64,000 nt of DNA from Pseudonocardiaceae bacterium (lineage in GTDB: Bacteria > Actinomycetota > Actinomycetes > Mycobacteriales > Pseudonocardiaceae), in contig WHSZ01000010.1 in assembly GCA_009379845.1 (NCBI GenBank), positions 1-64,000 of the forward strand. Direction: 5' to 3'. Position 1 is the stretch's first letter. Every line of letters starts with the position of its first letter. Shown here one piece after another: positions 46,423-55,059 of this stretch. Under the pieces are notes generated by a model that did no database searches, was not told the origin of the DNA, and saw only the letters and a list, made by a program, of their open reading frames with translations. The position numbers were made by a program, and so were the translations under genes.

Positions 46423-47202
46423 ATGAACGACTCGGTACGCGTCGAACGATCCGGCGCGGTACACACCGTCATCCTCTCTCGCCCCAAGGTGCGCAACGCC
46501 GTTGACCGGCCGACAGCCGAGGCGCTCGCCAAGGCGTTCCGCGAGTTCGATGCCGACGACGAGGCTAGCGTGGCCGTGCTGTACGGCGAGGGCGGCACGT
46601 TCTGCGCGGGCGCGGACCTGTCCGCGCTCGGCACCGAGCGCGGCAATCGGCTGCGGCCGGAAGGGGACGGGCCGATGGGTCCGACCCGGCTACGGCTCGG
46701 CAAGCCGGTGATCGCGGCGATCGCCGGACACGCCGTGGCCGGCGGGCTGGAGCTGGCGTTGTGGTGTGACCTGCGGGTGGCCGAGCACGACGCGGTGTTC
46801 GGGGTATTCTGCCGGCGCTGGGGCGTTCCGCTGGTCGACGGCGGTACGGTGCGGTTGGCCCGGCTGATCGGGCAGAGCCGCGCGATGGACCTGGTACTCA
46901 CCGGCCGTCCGGTACCCGCGACCGAGGCCCACCAGATCGGGCTGGCCAACCGGGTCGTGGACAGTGGCGAATCACGGCAAGCGGCGGAGACGCTGGCCGC
47001 TGACATCGCCCGATTCCCGCAGACCTGCATGCGGCACGACCGGCTGTCGCTGCTCGAGCAGCATGAGATGGCCGAGCCGGACGCCCTCGCGAACGAATTC
47101 CGGCACGGCATGATTTCCGCGGAAGCCGACGCGCTTCAGGGTGCCGCGCGCTTTACCGAGGGCGCGGGGCGATCCGGCTCGTTTGCCGACTTCGACGCGT
47201 GA
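46423..47202 (+). CDS. Enoyl-CoA hydratase/isomerase family protein
   Basis: A 259-aa crotonase-fold protein. Oxyanion-hole segments are GGTFCAGADLSALG and AIAGHAVAGGLELALWCDLRVAE; RWGVPLVDGGTVRLARLIG is also typical. GGAGG lies 7 nt before ATG 46423, which fixes the start. It is not MenB: the conserved DHNA-CoA synthase motifs are absent. Its location between menA and a DUF4229 gene is probably incidental to quinone synthesis. Confidence 0.9.
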   Translation: MNDSVRVERSGAVHTVILSRPKVRNAVDRPTAEALAKAFREFDADDEASVAVLYGEGGTFCAGADLSALGTERGNRLRPEGDGPMGPTRLRLGKPVIAAIAGHAVAGGLELALWCDLRVAEHDAVFGVFCRRWGVPLVDGGTVRLARLIGQSRAMDLVLTGRPVPATEAHQIGLANRVVDSGESRQAAETLAADIARFPQTCMRHDRLSLLEQHEMAEPDALANEFRHGMISAEADALQGAARFTEGAGRSGSFADFDA

Positions 47203-47212
47203 CCCGGTGCCG

Positions 47213-47530
47213 CTACTTGTCGGTGCCCTCCGAAGCGTGGTCGTCCGACGCCTGGTCCTCGCCACGCAACTGCGCCCGCAGCTTGGCCCGCTCCCGTTTA
47301 CGCCATTCGGCCCGATCGGCCAATGCCGCGTTTACCCGGACGTGCAGCCGGTGGAACAGCAGCAACGCGAGCGGAAAACCCGAGACCAGCGCGATCAGCA
47401 AGCTCACAAGCAGCGGGACCCGCAGCGACACGAGCACCACGGTGATGATCGCGACCAGGCCGACGCGTGCCAGCGTGTACGCCGTGAGATCCCGGCGGAG
47501 CTGGTTCGTCGAACGGCCCGTTTCCTGCAC
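47213..47530 (-). CDS. DUF4229 family membrane protein
   Basis: A 105-aa protein with two membrane helices (LARVGLVAIITVVLVSL and LLVSLLIALVSGFPLALLLF) and a long basic, charged C-terminal tail (ADRAEWRKRERAKLRAQLRG). DUF4229 genes are often found beside menA in actinobacteria, as here, but the role is unknown. GTG 47530 has GGGGGA close upstream. It is convergent with the enoyl-CoA hydratase gene, with a 10-bp gap. Confidence 0.85.
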   Translation of the reverse strand: MQETGRSTNQLRRDLTAYTLARVGLVAIITVVLVSLRVPLLVSLLIALVSGFPLALLLFHRLHVRVNAALADRAEWRKRERAKLRAQLRGEDQASDDHASEGTDK

Positions 47531-47788
47531 GGTCCCCCAGGTTACGCGGAGTCTTGGGGCTCGACGGCCGGCAGGGTTGTCCCACCTCGGAACCTTCCGC
47601 CTGGTGCGACACGTTTTACGTTGGTGGACCAGCCCGGCAGCGGCCGATTTGTCCCATTACTACCTCTTTACTATCTGACAACCGTTCGAGTACCTGCCGG
47701 GCGAGATGCAACTATGCGACCTGAAAGCCTGATTCGGTGCCAGAAGATTTCAGGCGCCGTGCCAAATGAGGTACGCAAGGAGACGGTC
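47531..47788. promoter_or_regulatory. Upstream region of bldC (258 bp, AT-richer)
   Basis: No gene seen. The stretch from about 47600 to 47700 is markedly less GC-rich than its flanks (CACGTTTTACGTTGGTGG and CCATTACTACCTCTTTACTA) and probably contains promoters for the divergent bldC and DUF4229 genes. No operator was recognised with confidence. Confidence 0.4.
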
Positions 47789-48013
47789 ATGACGATCACC
47801 GCGAACCACCAGGTGGAAGAGCGCCTGCTCACCCCCGGCGAGGTGGCGACCCTGTTCCGGGTCGACCCGAAAACCGTGACGAGGTGGGCGACGGCCGGCC
47901 GGATCGGGTCGATTCGCACGCCGGGCGGCCACCGCCGGTTCCGGGAATCGGAGGTCCAGCAGCTGCTTTCCCAGCTGACCACCGAGGCCGGCGCCGCGGG
48001 AGGGGTGGAGTGA
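47789..48013 (+). CDS. bldC: BldC-like developmental regulator (MerR-type helix-turn-helix)
   Basis: A 74-aa DNA-binding protein consisting of little more than a MerR-like winged helix: LLTPGEVATLFRVDPKTVTRW, AGRIGSIRTPGGHRRFRESEV. This is nearly the sequence of Streptomyces BldC, which binds direct repeats head-to-tail as oligomers and delays sporulation. AAGGAG lies 8 nt before ATG 47789. A longer frame from 47141 has no homology. Confidence 0.95.
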   Translation: MTITANHQVEERLLTPGEVATLFRVDPKTVTRWATAGRIGSIRTPGGHRRFRESEVQQLLSQLTTEAGAAGGVE

Positions 48014-48102
48014 CAACTCACCCGCGCCCCGGCTGCGCAAAATACCGGCAAAACGGCTAACCTCGGGGTAGGACTTTACCCGAGCCCAGGGAGGTGGCGG
48101 GC

Positions 48103-48303
48103 ATGCTTTACCTGCTCGCGGCAGTCGGAGCTATCACCGTTGCCGTGCTCCTGTGGCGTGCGTTCGGACCGCAGCGCCTCGGCGTGGCATCGCGCGGGCC
48201 GGGCGGCTCGATTTCCGCGCCGGACGACGACCCCGATTTCCTGCGCAAGCTGGACGAGCACAACAAGGACCGTCCGGACGAAGACGGCAAGAACGAGCGA
48301 TAG
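48103..48303 (+). CDS. Small single-pass membrane protein
   Basis: A 66-aa protein: one helix at residues 1-17 (MLYLLAAVGAITVAVLLW) and a charged tail (APDDDPDFLRKLDEHNKDRPDEDGKNER). GGGAGG lies 8 nt before the ATG; a GTG three codons earlier is an alternative. Similar short proteins are common next to bldC in actinobacteria, but the function is unknown. Confidence 0.7.
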   Translation: MLYLLAAVGAITVAVLLWRAFGPQRLGVASRGPGGSISAPDDDPDFLRKLDEHNKDRPDEDGKNER

Positions 48304-48446
48304 ACCACGATCACGAACGGCACCCGGCCATACCCGGTGTCACCCGGCAACCTGTGGCAAGAAGTCCCCTCGAACCGGAAGAGCGGCGCGAAACCCCGAG
48401 CCGGGGCTTGGCGCTGTCCTGACTGGGTCTGGTTCCGAGTCCGGTT

Positions 48447-49202
48447 CTAGTTCTGGTTCTGGTTCGCCTCGACGAACTGGCTGGCCAACCGCTCGCCGAC
48501 GGCGTTCGCCTCGGCATTGTCCTCGATCGGATCCACCTTCTCTGCCGGGAAGACGATGTAGGTGACGTCGGATTCGTCGATTCCGCCGCTGGACGGGTCC
48601 GGATCCGCACCGAGCGCCTCGGCCAGCGCGTACGAGCCCTCCCCGATGATGTTCTCTGGCCCCTTGTCGCCGACCACGCCGTACACCAGCTTGTTCTGGT
48701 AGATCACCGCGACGACATTGCCGACGCCGTCCTCGATACCGGAGTCCTGCGGGTCCCAGACGTCGCTGGGCAGCGGCACGACGGCGAATGGCAGCTTGGC
48801 CGCGTTCAACGGCTGGCCGTCGGACTGCTGCCACGCGGTGCCCGGCTGGAAGTCCGGATCGGTGGACGAGTTGCATTCCTCGGTTTCCTGGCCGTCGCAG
48901 ACCACGTCCAGATCGGCCTTCCAGTAAACGGCGCCGGTCTTGCCGCAGACCGGAATGTTGGCGCTCTGCCCGTCGTCGGTGGCGTACTCGCCGTTCGAGA
49001 CCTGGTTACCGCAGTCCCGCACCTTGGCCAGCAACTGCTCCGCGGTCGGACCACCGGCCTTCGCCTGCACCCGCTGCGCCCGTTCCGGCGACTGCGACGA
49101 CCCTGGCGATTCTGCGGGCGACGTCAACGCGGCCTGTGCCGATGGGCATGCCACGACCCCGAAGATCAGCGCCGACGCCGCGATGACCGAGCGTTTACGC
49201 AT
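48447..49202 (-). CDS. Secreted glycoside hydrolase family 75 protein (chitosanase-type)
   Basis: A 251-aa protein. The signal peptide is SVIAASALIFGVVACPSAQA. The mature part carries GH75 features: GAVYWKADLDVVCDGQETEECN, STDPDFQPGTAW, FAVVPLPSDVWDPQD, VAVIYQNKLVYGVVGDKGP and IGEGSYALAEALG. GH75 enzymes cut chitosan. The Asp in KADLDVVCDGQ is the probable acid. The gene ends in an Asn-Gln repeat (ANQNQN) produced by an AACCAG hexamer repeat that continues past the stop codon. Confidence 0.87.
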   Translation of the reverse strand: MRKRSVIAASALIFGVVACPSAQAALTSPAESPGSSQSPERAQRVQAKAGGPTAEQLLAKVRDCGNQVSNGEYATDDGQSANIPVCGKTGAVYWKADLDVVCDGQETEECNSSTDPDFQPGTAWQQSDGQPLNAAKLPFAVVPLPSDVWDPQDSGIEDGVGNVVAVIYQNKLVYGVVGDKGPENIIGEGSYALAEALGADPDPSSGGIDESDVTYIVFPAEKVDPIEDNAEANAVGERLASQFVEANQNQN

Positions 49203-49337
49203 ACCTTCCTCACCCACCCGTCTCGCCACGCTCCCGACAAGGCTCCAACAAGTGGTGAGAACTTTTCCTTCATTTCCCCCGATAGGTCAATAGGGAACGC
49301 AACCCGCGACCCCTCGACTCGCGGGGCGACTCCCGAT

Positions 49338-49405
49338 AACCGCGGTTAGCCCGCTAAACGCGGTACTTAGCGTCTGCAACTACCGCGGTTAGCCCGCTAA
49401 ACGCG
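49338..49405. repeat. Palindrome pair, 43-nt period, between GH75 and MinD genes
   Basis: Units in the CGCGGTTAGCCCGCTAAACG orientation start at 49338 and 49381, exactly 43 nt apart. The second lacks its final GGTA arm (it ends ACGCGCATT). The pair ends 12 bp beyond the MinD-like gene stop and lies upstream of the GH75 gene. Confidence 0.87.
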
Positions 49406-49416
49406 CATTGGGGCGT

Positions 49417-50817
49417 CTAGCGGACGCCGCGCGTGTCGTTGGGGAAGTCGTCCGCGACGGTCGCCGCCAGCTCGAGCAGCGCAGTCCGGGTGGCGGGCGC
49501 CAGCCGATCCAGCTCGATCTCGGCACCTTCCTCGAGGTGCGGGTCGAACGGAATGCGGCACACCGCCCTGCAGCGGTTGCTGAAATGCTCGACCAGCTTG
49601 TCCAGATCGACCGAGCCGCCCCTCGAGCGCACCGAGTTGATCACCGTCACGGAACGGGCGACGAGATCACCGTGCCCGTGCGCGTCCAACCAGTCCAGTG
49701 TGGCCAGCGCACTACGCGCACCGTCAACCGAGCAGGACGACACCAGCACCAGCGAATCGGCGAGGCCGAGCACGCCACGCATCGCGGAGTGCATCAGGCC
49801 GGTCCCGCAATCGGTCAGCACGATGTTGTAGAAGTGCTCGAGCAGGTCGATGGTCCGCCGGTAGTCGGTTTCCGAATACGCCTCGGACACCGCCGGATCC
49901 TGGTCGCTGGCGAGTATCTCCAGCCGGCTCGGTCCCTGCGATGTGTAAGAACGGACATCGCTGTATCGGGTGATCCTGTTCGCGTCGCGCAGCAGATGCC
50001 GCACCGTCGCGGTGGTTTCCAGCGGGATTTTCTGGCTCAGCGTGCCGCGGTCCGGGTTGGCGTCCACCGCGATCACCCGGTCCCCGCGCAGCGACGCGAA
50101 CGTCGAGCCGAGCGTGGTGGTCGCGGTGGTCTTGCCAACGCCTCCCTTCAGGCTGAGCATCGCGATCTTGTAGCAACCGCGCAGCGGCTGGTTCACTCGC
50201 CCGATGAGCTCGCGCCGGTGCTGGTCGGCAGGGCTCTCGCCCAGATTGATCAGGTGGCCGCTCGCGACGTACAGCGCCTTACGCCAGCCGGACTGTGGCC
50301 GGGGCTTCTGCTGTTTGATCAGCTGCGCCGATGTCAGGTCGTTCGCGCCGAGCGCGGGCTGGCGATATTGGTGGTTCTGTGGCGTGGCGGGCGCGGGAGG
50401 TGCGGGCGGCGGGGCGGGCGGCTGTTGCGCTTGCTGCGGGCTCATCGGCGGCAGCGGGGCCTGCTCAGGGGGCGGCGGCATGGGTGGCGGCTGCCCGCCG
50501 GGCACCGGGGTTCCCGACCCGCCGGGTACGGGTTCACCCGGCCAGGCGTGCCTGCCCCCTTCCGCCGGAGGGGAGATCGTGCCGGACTCGTTGCCCTCAA
50601 CGCCCGACGCGGGCGGCGCGGAGGGTTGGGGTGGCGCGGTTGGCGATCCGGGCGTACCGGTGTCCCGCTGGGACTCGCCGTTCTGAGCCGCCTCCCGCTG
50701 GCCGGAGTTCGGATACGGCGTCGAATCCGTCGGCTCCTCGTTCTCCAACGGGTACCGCGGCTCGGGTTCGGGCGCGCCCGCCTGTCGCGAAGCGGACTCT
50801 TCCTGTGGGCCTGTCAC
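49417..50817 (-). CDS. MinD/ParA-type ATPase with proline-rich N-terminus (EspI-like)
   Basis: A 466-aa protein. Residues 1-155 are low-complexity and rich in Pro, Gly, Glu and Gln; the rest is a MinD/ParA ATPase with a deviant Walker A motif KGGVGKTTATTTLG (about 224), VIAVDANPDRGTLSQKI and NIVLTDCGTGLMHSAMRGV. This layout matches EspI and related ATPases that work with type VII secretion systems. GTG 50817 has GGGAGG 9 nt upstream. The gene lies 108 bp downstream of ccsB. No EccC-type translocase is in the window. Confidence 0.85.
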   Translation of the reverse strand: MTGPQEESASRQAGAPEPEPRYPLENEEPTDSTPYPNSGQREAAQNGESQRDTGTPGSPTAPPQPSAPPASGVEGNESGTISPPAEGGRHAWPGEPVPGGSGTPVPGGQPPPMPPPPEQAPLPPMSPQQAQQPPAPPPAPPAPATPQNHQYRQPALGANDLTSAQLIKQQKPRPQSGWRKALYVASGHLINLGESPADQHRRELIGRVNQPLRGCYKIAMLSLKGGVGKTTATTTLGSTFASLRGDRVIAVDANPDRGTLSQKIPLETTATVRHLLRDANRITRYSDVRSYTSQGPSRLEILASDQDPAVSEAYSETDYRRTIDLLEHFYNIVLTDCGTGLMHSAMRGVLGLADSLVLVSSCSVDGARSALATLDWLDAHGHGDLVARSVTVINSVRSRGGSVDLDKLVEHFSNRCRAVCRIPFDPHLEEGAEIELDRLAPATRTALLELAATVADDFPNDTRGVR

Positions 50818-50925
50818 CGCTGCCGTCCTCCCTGCGCACTCGGGTGGCGATCTCCCACCGCGACGGTAGTCGCTTCGACACGCACCGGTCGAGGAATGCG
50901 CCCGTGTCACACCAGCGGGGACATA

Positions 50926-51912
50926 TCAACCGACACCGGCGTAGGAATGCAGCCCGGTGGTCACCAGGTTGACGAAGAACAGGTTGAACACCGTCACCGC
51001 GAAACCGACCGAGTTGATCGCCGCCGCGCGGGTGCCGCGCCAACCGGCGGTGGCCCGCGAATGCAGGTACGCGGCGTAGACGACCCAGGCGATGAACGCG
51101 ACCGTCTCCTTGGGATCCCAGCCCCAGAACCGGCCCCACGCCGCCTCCGCCCAGATCGCACCGCAGATGATCGCGAAGGTGTACACCGGGAACGCGAAAA
51201 TCGTGGTGCGATAGGCGATCCGGTCGAGCATGTCCTCGCCGGGAAGCTTGCCGGACAGCTTCGCGAACCGCTGCGGGTTGGCCACATTCGCACGCCGGAT
51301 CAGGTACAGCACGCTTGCGACGCCCGGCACCAGCAGCATCCCGCTGGATGCCGCGACGGTGGAGACGTGAATGACCAACCAGTAGGACTGCAGCGCCGGC
51401 TGCACCGGGGCGGCGGTGGTGTACAACGCCGTGCCGCCGATGAACATCAGGATCACGATCGGCAGCAGCAGGAAGGTGGTCGCGTGCCGCGCGGAGAACC
51501 GGCGCAGCAGCACCAGCCAGGCGATCACCGCGGTCACACAGGCCACCGAGACGTACTCGTACATGTTGCCCCACGGTACCCGGCCGGCCGCGAGCCCGCG
51601 GAGCACCAGCGAGGTGAGGTGCGTGCCGACGCCGAGCACGGTCAGCGCGATACCCATCCGGCCCAGCCGCTCCGGCACCGGGCGCGGGCCGGCGGGTGCC
51701 GGCTGTCCGGTCGAGATCCCCGGGGTGTCCACCGATTCTGGGGGCGGTCCTGCGGCGCCGACCAGCTCGCGGCTGCGTCGCCGTCCGGCGTTGCGGCGCT
51801 CGCGCCCGAACGCCTGCTCCGCCGTGCAGAACACCATCGCGAGCACGTAGATCACGACGGCGGTGTAGTACGCGTAATCGCTGAACGTCGACCAGGTCTG
51901 GTTGACCGGCAT
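50926..51912 (-). CDS. ccsB: Cytochrome c biogenesis protein CcsB/CcsA-type (System II)
   Basis: A 328-aa membrane protein. The tryptophan-rich heme-handling motif is WGRFWGWDPKETVAF, and histidine-bearing helices lie before and after (GVGTHLTSLVLRGL, YAAYLHSRATAGWRG). With ResB it carries heme across the membrane and attaches it to apocytochrome c. ATG 51912 overlaps the ResB stop. A long open frame to 52188 is the shadow of resB. Gene order ccdA, resB, ccsB agrees with M. tuberculosis Rv0527-Rv0529. Confidence 0.94.
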   Translation of the reverse strand: MPVNQTWSTFSDYAYYTAVVIYVLAMVFCTAEQAFGRERRNAGRRRSRELVGAAGPPPESVDTPGISTGQPAPAGPRPVPERLGRMGIALTVLGVGTHLTSLVLRGLAAGRVPWGNMYEYVSVACVTAVIAWLVLLRRFSARHATTFLLLPIVILMFIGGTALYTTAAPVQPALQSYWLVIHVSTVAASSGMLLVPGVASVLYLIRRANVANPQRFAKLSGKLPGEDMLDRIAYRTTIFAFPVYTFAIICGAIWAEAAWGRFWGWDPKETVAFIAWVVYAAYLHSRATAGWRGTRAAAINSVGFAVTVFNLFFVNLVTTGLHSYAGVG

Positions 51913-53540
51913 CAGTTCTCCTCCCGATGCGAGGCGGCAGTCTGCTCGAGGAGTTCGCCGGAAAGCCTGGTGAACTCCTCTCCGTATCCCGCCTGATCGG
52001 TGCGCGCGAGCCCACCGATCTCCACTACCGTACGGCCGGGCTCGTCGCCGGAGCCGCTCGGGGTTGCGCGCACCCACAGCCGTCGCCGCTTCACCACCAG
52101 CGACGTTCCGAGGCCGGCGAGCAACGCCACCGCGAAACCAAGCACCCACACCTGCGACGGATCGTGCGACACCTGCAGCGCCACCCACCGCCGCACGCCA
52201 TCCAGCCGGATCTTGGTGCCGTCGTCGATGGTGATCTCCTGGCCTGGGCGGATGTTCTCCCGTGCGACCCGCTTCAGCGCGCCCTTTCTCACTTGGGACT
52301 GATCGATCTCGAAGATGCTCTGGCCGCGCCCCGAGTCGACACCAAGGTCGCCGCGCATGATGTCCACCGCGGCGGCGGGGTCGCGCAGGTCCGGAAAGCT
52401 GGAGCTGAGTACCGGACCCTGGAACGCCGCGGTCGGCGCGAACAGCCCGGTCACCCCCAGCTGCGTCTTGCGCCGCTGCTCCGGATCGGTCACGCCGGGC
52501 CGGTCGAACTTGGTGGCACCCTGGGAAAGCATCGTGGTCTGATCAGCCGGCTTCCACTGCGTCGATTTGGTGCGCTTGGTGCCGTCCGGGAACGTCACGG
52601 TGAACGTCGGCGCGTAGCCGTGATCGAGCAGGTAGAGCCGGTCGCCCTCGGTGCGCAGCGGTTCGTTCACCTGCAGCTGGTACGGCCGCCACTGGCCGGT
52701 CCGCAGATCGGCACCGGACTGGTACTCGATCGCCGCGCGGTACTGCTCGGGTTGCCCGCTCGGCAGGAACGTCGGGGTGAAGCTGTTCACCTTGACGCAG
52801 AACGGGGTCAGCTGGGTGCCGTCCACCCGGAGCCCTGGCGTGAAGGAATCGTAGGCGTACACGCCGGAATTGCAGAACTGCGAACCGTTCGCCTGCACGA
52901 TCACTTGGCCTTCGTAGCTGAACATCTTGCCGATCGCGAAGGCCACGATCAGCCCGAGCAGTGCGAAGTGGAACACCAGGTTGCCGGTCTCGCGGAGAAA
53001 CCCGCGCTCCGCGCTGATCGAGCGGGCGCCGGATTCCTCGGTCCGCTCGGTCAGCCGCCAGCCGCGCAGCCGCGATTTCGCCGTGGCCACCACGTCCTCC
53101 GGACTCATGTCCGTTGTGGACGATGCATGATGCGGCATCCGGTTCAGATTCCGCGGCGTGCGAACGGGCTTCGCGCGTAGCTGCTGGGCGTACTCGAACG
53201 TGCGCGGCACCAGGCAGCCGACCAGCGATACGAACAGCAGCACGTACACCGCGGAGAACCAGACGCTGGCGTACACGTCAAAGAACTGCAGCTGGTCGAG
53301 CAGCCGACCCCACCAACCGTGCTGCGCGATGTACTGGTCGACCTTACCGGTGTTGAGACTGCGCTGCGGTAGTAGCGCGCCGGGCATCGCGCCGAGGGCA
53401 AGCAGGAACAGCAGGATCAGCGCGGTGCGCATGGACGTCAGCCCGCGCCAGGTGTTCCGGATGAAGGCGAGCAACCTGCGCGGCCACGAGTTGTTGTTCG
53501 GAGGTCGCTGCGTCGGCGGGCTGTCCGTGGCGGTGGTCAT
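51912..53540 (-). CDS. resB: Cytochrome c biogenesis protein ResB
   Basis: A 542-aa protein. Membrane helices: MRTALILLFLLALGAMPGAL, then LQFFDVYASVWFSAVYVLLFVSLVGCLVP, FHFALLGLIVAFAIGKM and a C-terminal VLGFAVALLAGLGTSLVV. A large exported domain of about 230 residues lies between helices three and four. LPQRSLNTGKVDQYI is a family signature. ResB forms the System II heme lyase with CcsB. Overlaps both neighbours by one or a few bases (TGATG). Confidence 0.93.
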   Translation of the reverse strand: MTTATDSPPTQRPPNNNSWPRRLLAFIRNTWRGLTSMRTALILLFLLALGAMPGALLPQRSLNTGKVDQYIAQHGWWGRLLDQLQFFDVYASVWFSAVYVLLFVSLVGCLVPRTFEYAQQLRAKPVRTPRNLNRMPHHASSTTDMSPEDVVATAKSRLRGWRLTERTEESGARSISAERGFLRETGNLVFHFALLGLIVAFAIGKMFSYEGQVIVQANGSQFCNSGVYAYDSFTPGLRVDGTQLTPFCVKVNSFTPTFLPSGQPEQYRAAIEYQSGADLRTGQWRPYQLQVNEPLRTEGDRLYLLDHGYAPTFTVTFPDGTKRTKSTQWKPADQTTMLSQGATKFDRPGVTDPEQRRKTQLGVTGLFAPTAAFQGPVLSSSFPDLRDPAAAVDIMRGDLGVDSGRGQSIFEIDQSQVRKGALKRVARENIRPGQEITIDDGTKIRLDGVRRWVALQVSHDPSQVWVLGFAVALLAGLGTSLVVKRRRLWVRATPSGSGDEPGRTVVEIGGLARTDQAGYGEEFTRLSGELLEQTAASHREEN

Positions 53541-54313
53541 TACAGCGGCAGCCTGACGTCGCTCACCACGGTGTTGCGCAACCAGATGACCAGCTCACCC
53601 CAGAGCCCGCTGACCAGTAGCAGGCCGACGATCAGCAGCAGCACACCACCGAACAACTGCACCTTGCGGCCGTTGCGGCGCAACCAGTCGGTCGCGCGGA
53701 CCGCCCAGCCCGCACCGAACGCGATCAGCAGGAACGGCAGGCCGAGTCCGAGGCAGTACACCAGGACGAGCAGGAATCCGCGTGCGGCGCTGCCGCCCGT
53801 TCCGCTGGCGATGGCCAGCACTCCGGACAGCGTCGGCCCGATGCACGGCGTCCAGCCGAGTCCGAAGACCGCGCCGAGTACCGGTGCGCCGAGCAGCCCG
53901 CCGCGCGGCGTGCCGTGCATCCGGACGTTCTTCTGCAGTGCCGGTATCAGGCCGAGGAAGACCAGCGCCATCGCGATGGTCAGCACGCCACCGATGCGTT
54001 GCAGCAGGTCCTCGTTGACCAGCAACGCGTCGGCCAGCCAGACGATGCTGCCAACCCCGGCGGCGAACACCACGGTGAAACCGGCGATGAACAGCGCGGT
54101 CGCGCCGAGCACCTTGCCCTTGCCGCGTTTCGGCCGCTCGTCGTCGGAGACGGCCGGAGCGTCCGCCCCGACCAGTGCCGCGAGGTAGGCGAGGTAGCCG
54201 GGGACGAGCGGCACCACGCACGGCGAGGCGAACGAGATCGTGCCGGCGAGTAGCGCGACCCCGGCCGCGAGTAGCAGCGGCCCCGAGGTGGCGATCTCGG
54301 TGGCGGCATTCAC
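53540..54313 (-). CDS. ccdA: Thiol:disulfide transporter CcdA
   Basis: A 257-aa protein with six helices. The redox cysteines are in SFASPCVVPLVPGYLAYL and LGWTPCIGPTLSG. It moves reducing equivalents across the membrane to ResA-like proteins that keep apocytochrome c thiols reduced. Here it begins the ccdA-resB-ccsB operon; its usual partner resA is 5.4 kb away on the far side of the ESX-like module. Confidence 0.94.
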   Translation of the reverse strand: MNAATEIATSGPLLLAAGVALLAGTISFASPCVVPLVPGYLAYLAALVGADAPAVSDDERPKRGKGKVLGATALFIAGFTVVFAAGVGSIVWLADALLVNEDLLQRIGGVLTIAMALVFLGLIPALQKNVRMHGTPRGGLLGAPVLGAVFGLGWTPCIGPTLSGVLAIASGTGGSAARGFLLVLVYCLGLGLPFLLIAFGAGWAVRATDWLRRNGRKVQLFGGVLLLIVGLLLVSGLWGELVIWLRNTVVSDVRLPL

Positions 54314-54395
54314 GAAGACCAGGGTAGGGATCGGTCGTGGGCCCCTGTTCGGCCGGGCCGACCGCTGTGACCCGCAGCGCCTCCCCGCGCCCGAA

Positions 54396-54466
54396 TCCCG
54401 CGTTTAGCGGGCTAACCGCGGTACTTAGGGATGCTCATTACCGCGTTTAGCGGGCTAACCGCGGTA
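54396..54466. repeat. Palindrome pair, 43-nt period, upstream of ESX-like module
   Basis: Units in the CGCGTTTAGCGGGCTAACCG orientation start at 54396 and 54439, exactly 43 nt apart; the second is a perfect 28-nt copy. The pair lies in the divergent gap between ccdA and the WXG gene. The pair at 59605-59675, on the other side of the module, has the opposite orientation. Confidence 0.9.
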
Positions 54467-54564
54467 ATGAGAGGGGTGCTCGGACCAATGCGACGAATCG
54501 AGCACGTTCGGTTACGTCCCGTTCGCGTATGTGCTAAATATGTGCTCGCTGGAAGGGGGTCTGG

Positions 54565-55059
54565 GTGGCCGGGTACGAGGTCAACATCGCCGCGCTCGGC
54601 AAGTTGATCAGCAACTTGGAGAGCGCGACCGAGCAGATCACGAACGCGAACAAGACGCTGGCCGCGCAGTCGACACTGGGGATGCTCGGCAACCCGACGC
54701 TCAGTAAGTCCGGCCAGGACTTCGAGGACACCTGGGAATACGGCATCGAAAAGCTCGGGGACGCCGCGGAAGGCGTGACCGAGCGCCTTGCCGAGGCCAA
54801 GAAGAACTACCAGGAGCTCGAGGAAGCCAACGCGGAGATCTTCAGCGGGCCCGGCAACGGATCGGGCGGATCGCCCCCGCGGAACTGGCCACCATCCCAG
54901 GGTTCGGGGCACGGCGGAAGCGAGTTCCCTCCGCTGATCACCGACGAGAACCGGCCACCGTCCATGGACATGCCGGCGAGCCAGCAAAACCCGGCTGGCG
55001 GCGGCTGGACCGGCGGCATTTCCCGGAGCATCTCCGACGCATTGGGCGGTGACCAATGA
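54565..55059 (+). CDS. WXG100-like protein, first gene of ESX-like module
   Basis: A 164-aa protein. Residues 1-95 are helical (YEVNIAALGKLISNLESATE, FEDTWEYGIEKLGDAAEGVT), like ESX substrates, then a Gly/Pro/Ser-rich tail of about 65 residues. GTG 54565 has GGAAGGGGG upstream. It is followed by a 4-nt overlap with the next gene (ATGA). Function inferred as type VII substrate or chaperone-like partner; not recognised more precisely. Confidence 0.72.
   Translation: MAGYEVNIAALGKLISNLESATEQITNANKTLAAQSTLGMLGNPTLSKSGQDFEDTWEYGIEKLGDAAEGVTERLAEAKKNYQELEEANAEIFSGPGNGSGGSPPRNWPPSQGSGHGGSEFPPLITDENRPPSMDMPASQQNPAGGGWTGGISRSISDALGGDQ

Noticed and set aside
49408..51996. Plus-strand ORF of 862 aa covering the MinD and ccsB genes
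   Set aside because: It is the antisense of two well-supported genes and has no recognisable domain.
51913..52188. N-terminal extension of ccsB
   Set aside because: It overlaps resB and has no membrane or family features; MPVNQTW at 51912 is the natural start.
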